64,000 nucleotides of DNA from Modestobacter italicus (GTDB lineage Bacteria; Actinomycetota; Actinomycetes; Mycobacteriales; Geodermatophilaceae), in contig NC_017955.1 in assembly GCF_000306785.1 (NCBI RefSeq), forward strand, positions 4,402,001 through 4,466,000. Reading direction: 5' to 3'. Positions within the stretch are counted from its first letter, which is position 1; every line of letters starts with the position of its first letter. Below, piece after piece: positions 11,046 to 19,898 of the stretch. The notes below the pieces were generated by a model. The model worked only from the letters and a program-made list of their open reading frames with translations, searched no databases and was not told the origin of the DNA. Made by a program: the position numbers and the translations under genes.

Positions 11046-14000
11046 TCACGCCGGTGATGCCGTCGCCGCGCATGCTCACGCCGTAGAGGGCGTCGGCGAT
11101 CTCCATGGTCCGCTTCTGGTGGGTGATGACGATCAGCTGCGAGCTGTTCCGGAGCTGCTCGACCAGGGTGAGCAGCCGGCCCAGGTTCACGTCGTCGAGC
11201 GCGGCCTCCACCTCGTCGAGCACGTAGAACGGCGAGGGCCGGGCTCGGAAGATCGCCACCAGCAGCGCGACGGCGGTCAGCGACCGCTCACCCCCGGAGA
11301 GCAGCGAGAGCCGCTTGACCTTCTTGCCCGGCGGGCGCGCCTCGACCTCGACCCCGGTGGTCAGCAGGTCGTCGGGGTCGGTGAGGTAGATGCGCCCCTC
11401 CCCGCCGGGGAACAGGATGGCGAAGACCTCGGCGAACTCGCGCTGGGTGTCGGCGAAGGCCTCGGCGAACACCTCGTGGATGCGGGCGTCGACCTCGCGG
11501 ACGACGGTGAGCAGGTCGCGCCGGGTGTTCTTGAGGTCCTCCAGCTGGGTGGCCAGGAAGGTGTGCCGCTCCTCCAGCGCCGTGAACTCCTCCAGCGCCA
11601 GCGGGTTCACCTTGCCCAGCGCGGCGAGGTCGCGCTCGGCCCGGGCGGCCCGGCGTTCCTGCGCCGCGCGGTCGTAGCGGACCGGCTCCGGCTCGGGCTC
11701 GCCCGCCGCAGCCGCGGCGGCGGCCTGCGCCTGGGTCGGTGGCACCAGCGCGGCCGGGCCGTACTCGCCGACCAGGGTGGGCAGGTCGACGCCGTACTCC
11801 TCGGCGGCGCGCGCCTCGAGGGCCTCGATCCGCAGCCGCTGCTCGGCGCGGGCGACCTCGTCACGGTGCACCTCGTCGGTGAGCCGGTCCAGCTCCGCGG
11901 TGTGCTCCCGGACCCGGGCGCGGACCACCAGCAGCTCCGCCTCCCGGCCGGTGCGGGCCTCGGCCAGGGCGTCGCGCTCGGTGACCGCACGGGCCAGCGA
12001 CGCGGTCAGCGCGGTCTGCGCCTCCTCGGCGCCGCGGCGCACGGCCGCGGCGACGCGGGCACCGCGCTCCCGGGCGACCCGGGCGGCCGCGGCCCGCTCC
12101 CGCGCGGCGCGCTCCTGCCGGGCCTGGCGGCGCAGCGACTCGGCGCGCCCGGTGAGCGAGCGGGCCCGCTCCTCGGCGGTCCGCACCGCGAGCCGGGCCT
12201 CGGTCTCCGCCTGCCGGGCTCCGGCGGCCTCGGCGCGGAGCCTGTCCCGCTCGTCGGTCGAGGGCTCCTCCTCCAGCGGCGCGGCCTCGGCGGCGGCCAG
12301 CCGCTCCTCGAGCTCGACCAGCCCGGTGACCGCGGCGTCGCGGGCCTGCTCGGCGCGCACCCGGGCGGCGTCCAGGCGCTGGGCCTCGGCCACCGCGGAG
12401 CGCGCGGCGGCGCCCAGCTCGGCGAGCTCGGCGGCGGCGGCCGAGCGCGCCCGGTCACCGGCCTGCCGGGCGGTGAGCGCGGTGTCGACGTCCGCGGAGC
12501 GCTGTGCGGCGACCTCCCGGGCGGCGGCCAGCTCGTCGGCCAGCCGGGCGGCGGTCGCGGCGGCGCGGTCCAGCTCGGCCGCGGCCTCGTCGACCCGCGC
12601 CCGCACCTCGAGCCCGGACGGGGCGTTCACCTGGCCGCCCACCGACCAGTCGGCGCCCAGCAGGTCGCCGGAGCCGGTGACCGCGCGGACCCGCGGGTGG
12701 GTGCGCACCAGCGCCACGGCGGCGGCCAGGTCGGCGACGACGGCGACCCGCTCCAGCGCGCGGGCCAGCGCCGGGCCGAGCTCGGCGGGTGCGGAGACCA
12801 GGTCGAGGGCCCAGCGCGCACCCTCGGGCAGCTCGGGCCAGCCGTCCCGGGCGACCGGGGGGAGGCCGCCGGTGACCAGCAGCCCCACCCGCCCGCCGTC
12901 CGTGCCGGCCAGGTGGGTGAGCACGTCGGCGGCCTCGGCGACCCCGGCGACCACCACGGCGTCGGCCAGGCCGCCCAGTGCCGCGGCGATCGGGACCTCC
13001 GCGCCCGGTGCGACGGTGAGCCGGTCGGGGACCGGGCCGAGCACCCCGGGCAGCCCGGCGGCGAGGACGGCGGCCGCGCCGTCGGCGGGGGCCAGGCCCA
13101 GGGCGAGCGCGTCGCGCCGGGCCTGCCAGCCGGCGCGGTCGCGCTCGGCGGCGCGTTCGGCGGCGGTCAGCTCGGCGACGGTGCGGGCGGCCTCGGCGGA
13201 GGCGGCGACCGCGGCGGCGTGCGCGGCAGCGAGGTCCTGGTCGCCGCCGGCGTCCTCGGTGAGCTCGGCACGCCGGGCCTCGAGCCGCTCCGCGGCGGCG
13301 TCGGCCCGGTCGGCGGCCTCGGTGGCCGCTGCGGCGAGCCGGTCGATCTCGGCCTCGCCGGCCGCGGCCCGCGACCGGCCGGCGGCCACCTGCCCGGAGA
13401 GCCGGGCCAGCTGCTCGCGGCGGTCGGCCAGCGCACGGGCCGCGGCGACCAGGGCGCGCTCCGCCTCGGTCAGCGCGGCCTCCACCTCGGCCCGCAGCGC
13501 CACGGCGGTCGCCAGCCGCGCGCGCTCGGCCTCGAGCGACTCGGCGAGCTCGCGCTCGGTGGCCTCGACCCGGTCGGCCTCGGCGTCCAGCGCGTCCGGG
13601 TCGCGGCCGGTGGGCCCGGCCGGCGGGGCGGCGGCCAGGTGCCGGTGCCGCTCGGCGGCCAGCTGGCCGACGCTGCGGAAGCGCTCGGCCAGGGCGGACA
13701 ACCGGTACCAGCTGTCCTGGGCGGTGGCCAGCGCGGGGGCGTCGGCGGCCAGCTGCCGTTCCAGGGACGACTCGGTGCGGGAGGCCTCGCCCAGCGCGGC
13801 CTCGACCACCGTCCGGCGGGCGCGCGCGGCGGTCTCGTCGGCGACGTCGGCCTCCAGGGCGTCGCGCAGCCCGACCAGGTCGTCGGCGAGCAGCCGCAGC
13901 CGCGCGTCGCGCAGGTCGGCCTGCACCCCGGCCGCCCGGCGGGCCACCTCGGCCTGCCTGCCCAGCGGCTTGAGCTGGCGGCGCAGCTCCGCGGTCAGGT

Positions 14001-14577
14001 CGCCCAGCCGGTCGAGGTTGGCCTGCATCGCGTCGAGCTTGCGGAGCGCCTTCTCCTTGCGCTTGCGGTGCTTGAGGACGCCGGCCGCCTCCTCGACGAA
14101 GGCCCGCCTGTCCTCCGGGCGACCGGAGAGGACGGCGTCGAGCTGCCCCTGCCCGACGATGACGTGCATCTCCCGGCCGATGCCGGAGTCGCTGAGCAGC
14201 TCCTGGACGTCGAGCAGCCGGACCTTGTCACCGTTGATCTCGTACTCGCTCTCGCCGGAGCGGTACATCCGGCGGGTGATCGAGACCTCGGTGTAGTCGA
14301 TCGGCAGCGCGCCGTCGGCGTTGTCGATCGTCAGCGTCACCTCGGCGCGGCCCAGCGCCGGCCGGCCGGCCGTACCGGCGAAGATGACGTCCTCCATCTT
14401 GCCGCCGCGCAGGCTCTTGGCGCCCTGCTCGCCGAGCACCCAGGCGATCGCGTCGACGACGTTGGACTTGCCCGAGCCGTTCGGGCCGACGACGGCGGTG
14501 ATGCCGGGCTCCAGGCGCAGCGTCGTCGGCGACGCGAAGGACTTGAAGCCCTTGAGCGTCAGGCTGGACAGGTGCAC
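11011..14577 (-). CDS. smc: Chromosome partition protein SMC
   Basis: Structural maintenance of chromosomes ATPase, which with ScpA/ScpB compacts and segregates DNA. The 1188-residue protein has the Walker A loop GPNGSGKSN at 31-39, a long coiled coil very rich in Ala, Glu and Arg, a globular hinge near 505-660, a second coiled coil, the signature LSGGERS near 1089 and the Walker B VLDEVEAALDD near 1117. The GTG start gives the standard N-terminus MHLSSLTLKGFKSF. The scp genes are not in this window. In many actinobacteria smc lies just upstream of ftsY; here two plus-strand genes are inserted between them. Confidence 0.97.
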   Translation of the reverse strand: MHLSSLTLKGFKSFASPTTLRLEPGITAVVGPNGSGKSNVVDAIAWVLGEQGAKSLRGGKMEDVIFAGTAGRPALGRAEVTLTIDNADGALPIDYTEVSITRRMYRSGESEYEINGDKVRLLDVQELLSDSGIGREMHVIVGQGQLDAVLSGRPEDRRAFVEEAAGVLKHRKRKEKALRKLDAMQANLDRLGDLTAELRRQLKPLGRQAEVARRAAGVQADLRDARLRLLADDLVGLRDALEADVADETAARARRTVVEAALGEASRTESSLERQLAADAPALATAQDSWYRLSALAERFRSVGQLAAERHRHLAAAPPAGPTGRDPDALDAEADRVEATERELAESLEAERARLATAVALRAEVEAALTEAERALVAAARALADRREQLARLSGQVAAGRSRAAAGEAEIDRLAAAATEAADRADAAAERLEARRAELTEDAGGDQDLAAAHAAAVAASAEAARTVAELTAAERAAERDRAGWQARRDALALGLAPADGAAAVLAAGLPGVLGPVPDRLTVAPGAEVPIAAALGGLADAVVVAGVAEAADVLTHLAGTDGGRVGLLVTGGLPPVARDGWPELPEGARWALDLVSAPAELGPALARALERVAVVADLAAAVALVRTHPRVRAVTGSGDLLGADWSVGGQVNAPSGLEVRARVDEAAAELDRAAATAARLADELAAAREVAAQRSADVDTALTARQAGDRARSAAAAELAELGAAARSAVAEAQRLDAARVRAEQARDAAVTGLVELEERLAAAEAAPLEEEPSTDERDRLRAEAAGARQAETEARLAVRTAEERARSLTGRAESLRRQARQERAARERAAAARVARERGARVAAAVRRGAEEAQTALTASLARAVTERDALAEARTGREAELLVVRARVREHTAELDRLTDEVHRDEVARAEQRLRIEALEARAAEEYGVDLPTLVGEYGPAALVPPTQAQAAAAAAAGEPEPEPVRYDRAAQERRAARAERDLAALGKVNPLALEEFTALEERHTFLATQLEDLKNTRRDLLTVVREVDARIHEVFAEAFADTQREFAEVFAILFPGGEGRIYLTDPDDLLTTGVEVEARPPGKKVKRLSLLSGGERSLTAVALLVAIFRARPSPFYVLDEVEAALDDVNLGRLLTLVEQLRNSSQLIVITHQKRTMEIADALYGVSMRGDGITGVISQRLRELQTA

Positions 14578-14713
14578 GGCGGAGAGGCTCCCAGGCGGGT
14601 ACGACAGTCCTGCTCAGCGCAGGGTCGGCCCATGATGGCCGACAGCGTGCCGATCACCCCACGATCGGTGACCAGTGGGGTGGGTGGTGCAGGAGGCACG
14701 TGCGACCCGCGGT

Positions 14714-14736
14714 CCCGCCGCCGGTGGGGCGGCGGG
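14714..14736 (-). terminator. GC-rich hairpin after the small coiled-coil gene
   Basis: A nine-base-pair stem, CCCGCCGCC against GGCGGCGGG, with a five-base loop, lies eight bases beyond the stop of the 63-residue gene and before smc. There is no clear T run, so it may act as a weak terminator or only as a 3' stabilising hairpin. Confidence 0.35.
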
Positions 14737-14743
14737 GTCGCTG

Positions 14744-14935
14744 CTAGGCCAGGACGGCGTCGGCCTGCTCGTGGGCCATGCTCAGCAGCTCGCGGGCGAT
14801 CGTGGCGTCGCGCTCCTCGCGGAGGACGGCGATCTCCTCCTCGAGGCGGCGCACCTTGGCGCGCAGGGCGGCGTTCTCCTCGGCTACCCGAAGCTCGTGC
14901 GGAGCGACGATCGAACCGAACAGGGCCTTGGCCAT
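14744..14935 (-). CDS. Small conserved actinobacterial coiled-coil protein, function unknown
   Basis: A 63-residue protein that starts MAKALFGSIV and then forms one continuous helix with heptad-like Leu/Glu/Arg spacing from about residue 18 to 58. From memory, proteins with the same MAKALLG-type start followed by a coiled coil are common in actinobacteria close to the smc/mutM region, which supports a real gene. It lies between acyP and smc on the same strand with 146 and 166 bp gaps. No enzymatic motif, membrane segment or cysteine pair is visible. A structural or adaptor role is possible but unproven. Confidence 0.75.
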   Translation of the reverse strand: MAKALFGSIVAPHELRVAEENAALRAKVRRLEEEIAVLREERDATIARELLSMAHEQADAVLA

Positions 14936-15081
14936 GGCTCAGCGGCCTTTCACGTGCAGGAGTGGGTCCCTCGCACCGCCGGGGCGGTCTGCGCGGGTTG
15001 GTGCTCCCAGGGTGACAGCCGGTTCGACCTGGGTCAACGGCGGCGGTACCCCCAGCGGGTGTCGGGCGGATGTCGTCTTGG

Positions 15082-15354
15082 TCACCCGACGGTGAAGCCG
15101 GGCACCCCCTGCACCACGTCGTCGCGCTGCCGCACCCCGCCGACCGCACCCGGTGACCGCGGTCCGGAGAGTTCGGCCAGGACCGCCCGGACGTCGTCCG
15201 CCGGACCCTCGAGGACCACCTCGACCCGGCCGTCGGGCAGGTTGGTCGCCGACCCGGCGAGCCCGCGGGCGGTCGCCGCGCTGCGGACGAACCAGCGGTA
15301 GCCGACCCCCTGCACCTGACCCTCGACCAGGGCCACCACCCGGACGGCGCTCAC
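15082..15354 (-). CDS. acyP: Acylphosphatase
   Basis: Small enzyme that hydrolyses acyl phosphates such as carbamoyl phosphate. The 90-residue length is standard. The phosphate-binding loop with its catalytic arginine is seen as [14 protein letters not shown] at about residues 11-24, and the catalytic asparagine lies in [12 protein letters not shown]. The GTG start overlaps the mutM stop by four bases (GTGA), so the two are translationally coupled, the same pairing seen in mycobacteria. Frames reading further upstream from this gene run inside mutM and are artefacts. Confidence 0.93.
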   Translation of the reverse strand: MSAVRVVALVEGQVQGVGYRWFVRSAATARGLAGSATNLPDGRVEVVLEGPADDVRAVLAELSGPRSPGAVGGVRQRDDVVQGVPGFTVG

Positions 15355-16235
15355 GACCTGCGCGCCCGCGGGCGCGGCTGGCACTGCGGGCAGCTGTAGC
15401 TGGACCGGTTCATGAACTGCTCGCGGCGGACCGGCGTGCCGCACCGGGGGCACGGCCGGTCCAGCTGCCCGTAGACCGCCAGGTGCCGGGAGAAGTAGCC
15501 GCTCTGCCCGTTGACGTCGACGTAGAGCGAGTCGAAGGAGGTGCCGCCCTGCTCGAGGCTCTCCCCCAGCACGTCCCGGACGCCCTCGAGGAGGTCGGCG
15601 ACCTGGGCGCGGGTGAGCTTGTCGGTGGGCCGGGCGCCGTGCAGCCGGGCGCGCCACAGCGACTCGTCGGCGTAGATGTTGCCGACGCCGCCGATCAGCG
15701 TCTGGTCCAGCAGCGCGCGCTTGACCTCGGTGTGCCGTCGGCGGAGCGCGGCGCTGAAGGCGTCGACGTCGAAGGCGTCGTCCAGCGGGTCGATGGCGAT
15801 GTGCGCCAGCCGCGGCGGGACGTCGGCGGGGCCGGTGCCCGCGCCGTCCTCCACCGCCAGCCCGCCGAAGGTGCGCTGGTCGACGAAGCGCAGCTCGCGA
15901 CCGCCGTCGGTGAACCGGAACCGGGCGCGCAGGTGCACCTCGTCGGCCTCCTCGGGCTTCTCCACGAGCAGCTGCCCGCTCATGCCGAGGTGGGCGACCA
16001 GCGCCTGACCGGTGGGGGTGCCGTCGGACTCGGCGACGGGCAACCACAGGTACTTGCCGCGCCGGTGGGCGGCGGTGAGCGTGCGGCCGGTCAGCGCGGC
16101 GACGAAGTGCTCGGCCCCCTCGAGGTGCCGGCGGACCGCCCGCGGGTGGTGCACCTCGACCTCGGCGATGGTCCGGCCGGTGACCCAGCGGTCCAGGCCG
16201 CGCCGGACGACCTCGACCTCGGGCAGCTCGGGCAC
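15351..16235 (-). CDS. mutM: Formamidopyrimidine-DNA glycosylase
   Basis: Bifunctional glycosylase/AP lyase that removes 8-oxoguanine and formamidopyrimidines. The GTG start gives the essential N-terminus [14 protein letters not shown], with Pro2 as nucleophile and Glu3 as acid after Met removal. The 294-residue protein has the helix-two-turn-helix signature [12 protein letters not shown] near residue 170-185 and a C-terminal zinc finger with CPRCG and CPQC around 260-285. The start lies one base after the rnc stop (TGA-C-GTG), so rnc, mutM and acyP form one tightly packed unit. Confidence 0.97.
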   Translation of the reverse strand: MPELPEVEVVRRGLDRWVTGRTIAEVEVHHPRAVRRHLEGAEHFVAALTGRTLTAAHRRGKYLWLPVAESDGTPTGQALVAHLGMSGQLLVEKPEEADEVHLRARFRFTDGGRELRFVDQRTFGGLAVEDGAGTGPADVPPRLAHIAIDPLDDAFDVDAFSAALRRRHTEVKRALLDQTLIGGVGNIYADESLWRARLHGARPTDKLTRAQVADLLEGVRDVLGESLEQGGTSFDSLYVDVNGQSGYFSRHLAVYGQLDRPCPRCGTPVRREQFMNRSSYSCPQCQPRPRARRS

Positions 16236-16236
16236 G

Positions 16237-16965
16237 TCAGCCGCCCGCAGGCCCGCCGTCGGTCGCCGACGTGAGCGAGCGCCACGCCACCTCGGCGGCC
16301 TCCTGCTCGGCGGCCTTCTTGGTCCGCCCGGTGCCCTTGCCGCGGATCTGGCCGGCCAGCGACACGACGGCGGTGAAGGTCTTGGCGTGGTCGGGACCGG
16401 TGTCCTCGACGTCGTAGACCGGGGCGCCCAGCCCCTGGCCGGCCCCGAGCTCCTGCAGGCTCGTCTTCCAGTCCAGCGCGGCACCGCGGGTGGCCGACTC
16501 GGCCAGCAGCGGGTCGAACAGCCGGTGCACGATCGCCGCGGCGGTGTCCAGCCCCTGCCCGAGGTGGATGGCGCCGATCAGCGCCTCCAGGGCGTCGGCG
16601 AGGATCGAGTCCTTCTCCCGGCCGCCGGTGGTCGTCTCGCCGCGGCCCAGCAGCAGGTGCGGGCCGATGCCGCCCTCGCCGAGCGCGCGGGAGACCCGGG
16701 CCAGGGAGTTCATGTTGACCACCGAGGCGCGCAGCTTGGCCAGCTGCCCCTCGGGCAGGTCGGGGTGGCTGCGGTAGAGCTCGTCGGTGACCACGAGCCC
16801 GAGGACCGAGTCGCCGAGGAACTCCAGGCGCTCGTTGGTGGGCAGGCCACCGTGCTCGTAGGCGTAGGACCGGTGGGTCAGCGCCAGCTCCAGCAGCTCC
16901 GCGGGCAGCTCGACGCCCAGGGCGTCGGTGAGCCAGCGGGCGGCGGCGTCGGTGTGCTCGCTCAC
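16237..16965 (-). CDS. rnc: Ribonuclease III
   Basis: Double-strand-specific endoribonuclease that processes rRNA and structured mRNA. The 242-residue protein carries the signature [10 protein letters not shown] at residues 44-53, the second acidic motif DALEALIGA near 125, and a C-terminal double-stranded RNA-binding domain from about 165 with the usual [16 protein letters not shown] ending. It lies 108 bp downstream of rpmF and directly precedes mutM. The many strong intergenic hairpins of this chromosome would be natural substrates, but that is only an inference. Confidence 0.97.
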   Translation of the reverse strand: MSEHTDAAARWLTDALGVELPAELLELALTHRSYAYEHGGLPTNERLEFLGDSVLGLVVTDELYRSHPDLPEGQLAKLRASVVNMNSLARVSRALGEGGIGPHLLLGRGETTTGGREKDSILADALEALIGAIHLGQGLDTAAAIVHRLFDPLLAESATRGAALDWKTSLQELGAGQGLGAPVYDVEDTGPDHAKTFTAVVSLAGQIRGKGTGRTKKAAEQEAAEVAWRSLTSATDGGPAGG

Positions 16966-17074
16966 GACGGGCGGACGACCGACGGCGTCCTCGGCCGCAG
17001 GCCCCCCGCTGGGGAGCCTGCCACCGAGGACGCCGGGGCGGAGATCGCGTGCGCCATGCCGCAGGTGCGCTGGG

Positions 17075-17254
17075 TCAGACCGCGAGGACCTGACGGCCGT
17101 CGTGCTGACCGCAGGTCGGGCAGGCGATGTGCGGGGGCTTGAGCTCGCCGCAGGCCTTGTTCGGGCAGGGGGCCAGGGTCGGGGCCGTGGCCTTCCACTG
17201 CGACCGGCGCGAGCGGGTGTTGCTGCGCGAGGTGCGCCGCTTCGGGACAGCCAT
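17075..17254 (-). CDS. rpmF: 50S ribosomal protein L32
   Basis: Ribosomal protein L32, 59 residues, starting [20 protein letters not shown], the invariant family N-terminus. It is the zinc-binding (C+) form: a CPNKAC pair and a CPTC pair. The first pair has a spacing of four rather than two residues between cysteines. The ATG is two bases after the stop of the upstream DUF177 gene, the very common DUF177-rpmF pairing. Confidence 0.97.
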   Translation of the reverse strand: MAVPKRRTSRSNTRSRRSQWKATAPTLAPCPNKACGELKPPHIACPTCGQHDGRQVLAV

Positions 17255-17256
17255 GA

Positions 17257-17964
17257 TCAGTTCTCCTCGGTGTCGGTGCTCCCGGAGCCCGGCTGGGCCC
17301 CGTCGGCGTCGTTCGCAGTGCTGTCGTTCAGGTCGGCGAAGCGCGCGGCCAGCCCGGCGAACCGGGGGTCGATCACCTCGTGCGAGTGGTCGGAGGGCAG
17401 GTCGTCCAGCCGCTCGCCGCAGTCGACGCACAGACCGGCGCAGTCCGGTGTGCAGGTCGGCGACAGCGGCAGGGTGAGGACGACGGTGTCCCGGACCAGC
17501 GGGGCCAGGTCGAGCGTGTCGCCCTCGATCCGGCGCACCTCGTCCTCGCCGCTGGTGGCCTCGGTGGTGCTGCCCTCGTAGGCGTAGAGCTCCTGGACGT
17601 CGAGCTCGAGGGTGTCCTCGACGGGGTCCAGGCACCGCGCGCACTGGCCGGTCACCGGGACGTCGACGGTGCCGCTGACCAGCACGCCCTCCATGACCGA
17701 CTCGAGCCGCAGGTGCAGGTGGACCGGCGCGCCCTCGGGCACCCCGATCATCTCGACACCCCAGCCGGGCCGGGCGGGCAGCGTCTTCTCCCACTCGCGC
17801 ATGGAGCCGGCGCGCCGGCCCAGCTCGCGGAGGTCGACCGTCCACGCCTTGGCAGCTGCCTTCTCCGCGGCCTTCTCGGCGACCGAGCGGGTCGCGGGGT
17901 CGGCGGCGGGGCGCTGCGCGTCCGTGGACGCGGCGCCGGGGAACGGTGCAGGGGAAGCAGACAT
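17257..17964 (-). CDS. DUF177 / YceD family protein
   Basis: A 235-residue member of the DUF177 (YceD) family, linked in many bacteria to 23S rRNA accumulation and almost always next to rpmF. Family features seen are the CARCLDPVE motif near residue 110 and a C-terminal [13 protein letters not shown] cluster near 172-184, probably a metal site. The N-terminal 40 residues and the acidic C-terminus are low-complexity. The gene directly precedes rpmF with a two-base gap, so the two are co-expressed. The biochemical role is not settled for the family. Confidence 0.9.
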   Translation of the reverse strand: MSASPAPFPGAASTDAQRPAADPATRSVAEKAAEKAAAKAWTVDLRELGRRAGSMREWEKTLPARPGWGVEMIGVPEGAPVHLHLRLESVMEGVLVSGTVDVPVTGQCARCLDPVEDTLELDVQELYAYEGSTTEATSGEDEVRRIEGDTLDLAPLVRDTVVLTLPLSPTCTPDCAGLCVDCGERLDDLPSDHSHEVIDPRFAGLAARFADLNDSTANDADGAQPGSGSTDTEEN

Positions 17965-18111
17965 GTCAGTACTCGTCGTCGTCGTTGGTGGGTTCGCCGG
18001 GAGCGCACGGGAGGGCAGCGGCCGGACGGAGGTCGAGCTTACCCGATCCCCCGCCGACGCCGTCCCGGCGTCACGGCGTGCGCAGGTCCGGGAGGGCCTG
18101 GCGCGGTGTGG

Positions 18112-18801
18112 TCAGGGCGTGCGCAGGTTGGTGCGCGCCTTCTCCACCGAACGCATCATGTGCGACAGCGTGTTCCCGAAGTCGGCGAGCCGGGTGTCGA
18201 CGTAGTCGTCGACCTCGGCCCGCATCCGGGCGACCTCGGCCGCGGTCTGCGCGCCGAGCGCGTCGGCCCGGTCGACCGCCGTCCGGTACACCTCGGTCTC
18301 GGTGAGCAGCCGCTCGTGCTCGGCCTCGCCGGCGGCGACCAGCTCGTCCTGCTGGCGCTGGCCGTCGGCCAGCAGCTGCTCGCGCAGCCGGCGGGCCTCG
18401 GCGACCATCCGCTCGGCCTCCGCCTCGGCCTCGGCCAGCAGCTCGTCGGCCTCGGCCTGCGCCTGGGTGAGGATCTCGTCGCGCTGCCGGCGGGCGGTGC
18501 CGATCAGCTCCTCGCGCTGGCGCCGGGCGTTGGCCACGACCTGCTCGCTGTCGCTGCGGGTGCGCCCGGTCAGCCGCTCGGCCTCGGCCTGGGCCTGCTG
18601 GAGGATCTCGGTGCGCTGCTCGACGATGGCGCCGGCCTGCTGCACCTCCTCGGGGAGGGACTCCCGCAGCTCGTCGAGCAGGTCGAGCAGGTGGTCGCGC
18701 GGCACCATGCAGGAGCTGGACATCGGCACGCTGCGGGCGTTCTCGATCACCGTGGTGAGCTCGTCCACGGTCTCGTACAGCCGGTAGACCACCTCGGTCA
18801 T
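18112..18801 (-). CDS. sepIVA: DivIVA-like septal protein SepIVA
   Basis: A 229-residue protein with a short N-terminal DivIVA-like segment followed by a long coiled coil (about 55-200) very rich in Glu, Gln, Arg and Ala. It matches, by composition and by position beside DUF177 and coaD, the mycobacterial protein Rv2927c/SepIVA, a cell-division and cell-envelope factor that sits at septa and in the intracellular membrane domain. The ATG overlaps the coaD stop by four bases (ATGA), so it is coupled to coaD. The next gene downstream (DUF177) follows after 147 bp. Identity is based on family resemblance, not alignment. Confidence 0.8.
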   Translation of the reverse strand: MTEVVYRLYETVDELTTVIENARSVPMSSSCMVPRDHLLDLLDELRESLPEEVQQAGAIVEQRTEILQQAQAEAERLTGRTRSDSEQVVANARRQREELIGTARRQRDEILTQAQAEADELLAEAEAEAERMVAEARRLREQLLADGQRQQDELVAAGEAEHERLLTETEVYRTAVDRADALGAQTAAEVARMRAEVDDYVDTRLADFGNTLSHMMRSVEKARTNLRTP

Positions 18802-19286
18802 GGCTGCTGCCTCTCCCTCGACTGCGCGACCAGCCGGTCGTTGACCGCCTTGGGCACCAGCGACGAGACGTCGCCGCCGAACCGGGCGATCTGCTTGACC
18901 AGGCTCGAGGAGAGGTGGCCGACCTGCGGCGCGGTCGGCACGAAGAGGGTCTCGACCCCGGCCAGCTCGCGGTTCATCTGGGCCATCTGCAGCTCGTACT
19001 CGAAGTCGCCGACCGCCCGCAGGCCCTTGACGATCACCGGGATGCCCCGGTCGCGGCAGTAGTGGACGAGCAGGCCCTCGAAGCTGTCCACGGTGACGTT
19101 GGGCAGGTCGACGACCGCCTCGCGGAGCAGGGCCATCCGCTCCGCGACGTCGAACAGGCCGGCCTTGCCGGGGTTGACCAGCACCGCGACGACCAGCTCG
19201 TCGTAGAGGGCAGCGGCGCGCGCGATCACGTCGACATGGCCGTTGGTGACCGGGTCGAACGAACCGGGACAGACCGCTCGCCTCAC
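18798..19286 (-). CDS. coaD: Phosphopantetheine adenylyltransferase
   Basis: Penultimate step of coenzyme A synthesis: transfers AMP to 4'-phosphopantetheine. The 162-residue product from the GTG at 19286 starts VRRAVCPGSFDPVTNGHVDV, which holds the nucleotidyltransferase TxGH motif; starts further upstream would add non-family sequence. The second motif, HLSSSLVKQIARFGGDV, is present near residue 118. The start overlaps the rsmD stop by four bases (GTGA), and the stop overlaps the sepIVA start, making rsmD-coaD-sepIVA a coupled trio. Confidence 0.96.
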   Translation of the reverse strand: MRRAVCPGSFDPVTNGHVDVIARAAALYDELVVAVLVNPGKAGLFDVAERMALLREAVVDLPNVTVDSFEGLLVHYCRDRGIPVIVKGLRAVGDFEYELQMAQMNRELAGVETLFVPTAPQVGHLSSSLVKQIARFGGDVSSLVPKAVNDRLVAQSRERQQP

Positions 19287-19837
19287 GACAACCGACCGTA
19301 CCGGAGCACCGCCTCCCCGTACCGCCGATCGCGGACTCCGATCAGCGGTGTCGGCCACTCCCACGGCTGCTCGCGGCTGGAGCGCTCCACGACGACCACG
19401 GCGTCCGGGGCCAGCCAGCCGTTCCCGACGAGCCCGCCCAGCACGCCGAGCACCTCGGCCACCGGGGCCGCGTAGGGCGGGTCGGCGAACACCAGGTCGA
19501 AGCCGGCCGTCGCCGGACCGGCCACGACCGCGGGGACGCTCGCGGGCAGCACCACCGCCCCGCGCACCCCCACCGCGGCGATGTTGTCCCGCAGCACCGG
19601 CAGCACGCCGCCGCCGTTCTCCACGAAGACCGCCTCGGCCGCGCCGCGGGACAGCGCCTCGAGCCCGAGGGCCCCGGACCCGGCGTACAGGTCGAGCACC
19701 CGGGCACCGTCGAGGTCCAGCAGCGAGCCCAGCGAGTTGAACAGGCCCTCGCGCGCCCGGTCCCCGGTCGGCCGCACCCCCGCGCGCGGCACCTTCAACC
19801 GCCGCCCCCCAGCGGTTCCGGAGATGATGCGGGTCAC
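19283..19837 (-). CDS. rsmD: 16S rRNA (guanine966-N2)-methyltransferase RsmD
   Basis: SAM-dependent enzyme that methylates G966 of 16S rRNA. At 184 residues it is the usual size. Motifs: RIISGTAGGRRL at the N-terminus, the SAM loop VLDLYAGSGALGLEALSRG near 47-65, and the catalytic FADPPY near 122. It overlaps coaD by four bases. Upstream toward recG only a 61-bp gap remains, filled by a structured repeat element. Confidence 0.95.
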   Translation of the reverse strand: MTRIISGTAGGRRLKVPRAGVRPTGDRAREGLFNSLGSLLDLDGARVLDLYAGSGALGLEALSRGAAEAVFVENGGGVLPVLRDNIAAVGVRGAVVLPASVPAVVAGPATAGFDLVFADPPYAAPVAEVLGVLGGLVGNGWLAPDAVVVVERSSREQPWEWPTPLIGVRDRRYGEAVLRYGRLS

Positions 19838-19843
19838 GCCCCC

Positions 19844-19897
19844 GGCCCCCTGCAGGGTCCCGCCGCGAGCGTGCGAGTGGTGGGGGGCAGGGGGTCC
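19844..19897 (-). repeat. Structured intergenic repeat, copy A (after recG)
   Basis: Nested hairpin shared with copies at 40702, 50065 and 59442. Outer arms on the plus strand are GGCCCCCTGC (19844-19853) and GCAGGGGGTCC (19887-19897), fully paired except for one bulged T. The inner arms CCCGCCGC and GTGGTGGG pair with wobbles around a loop containing GAGC and GCGA. The right arm ends two bases before the recG stop codon, so in the transcript it is the first element of the recG 3' region and lies just before rsmD. Confidence 0.85.
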
Positions 19898-19898
19898 T

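Noticed and set aside
10849-15015. Very long plus-strand open frame (over 1300 codons) opposite smc
   Set aside because: Its product is a low-complexity Gly/Arg/Ala string with no domain. It mirrors the codon bias of smc on the other strand, which has all SMC motifs.
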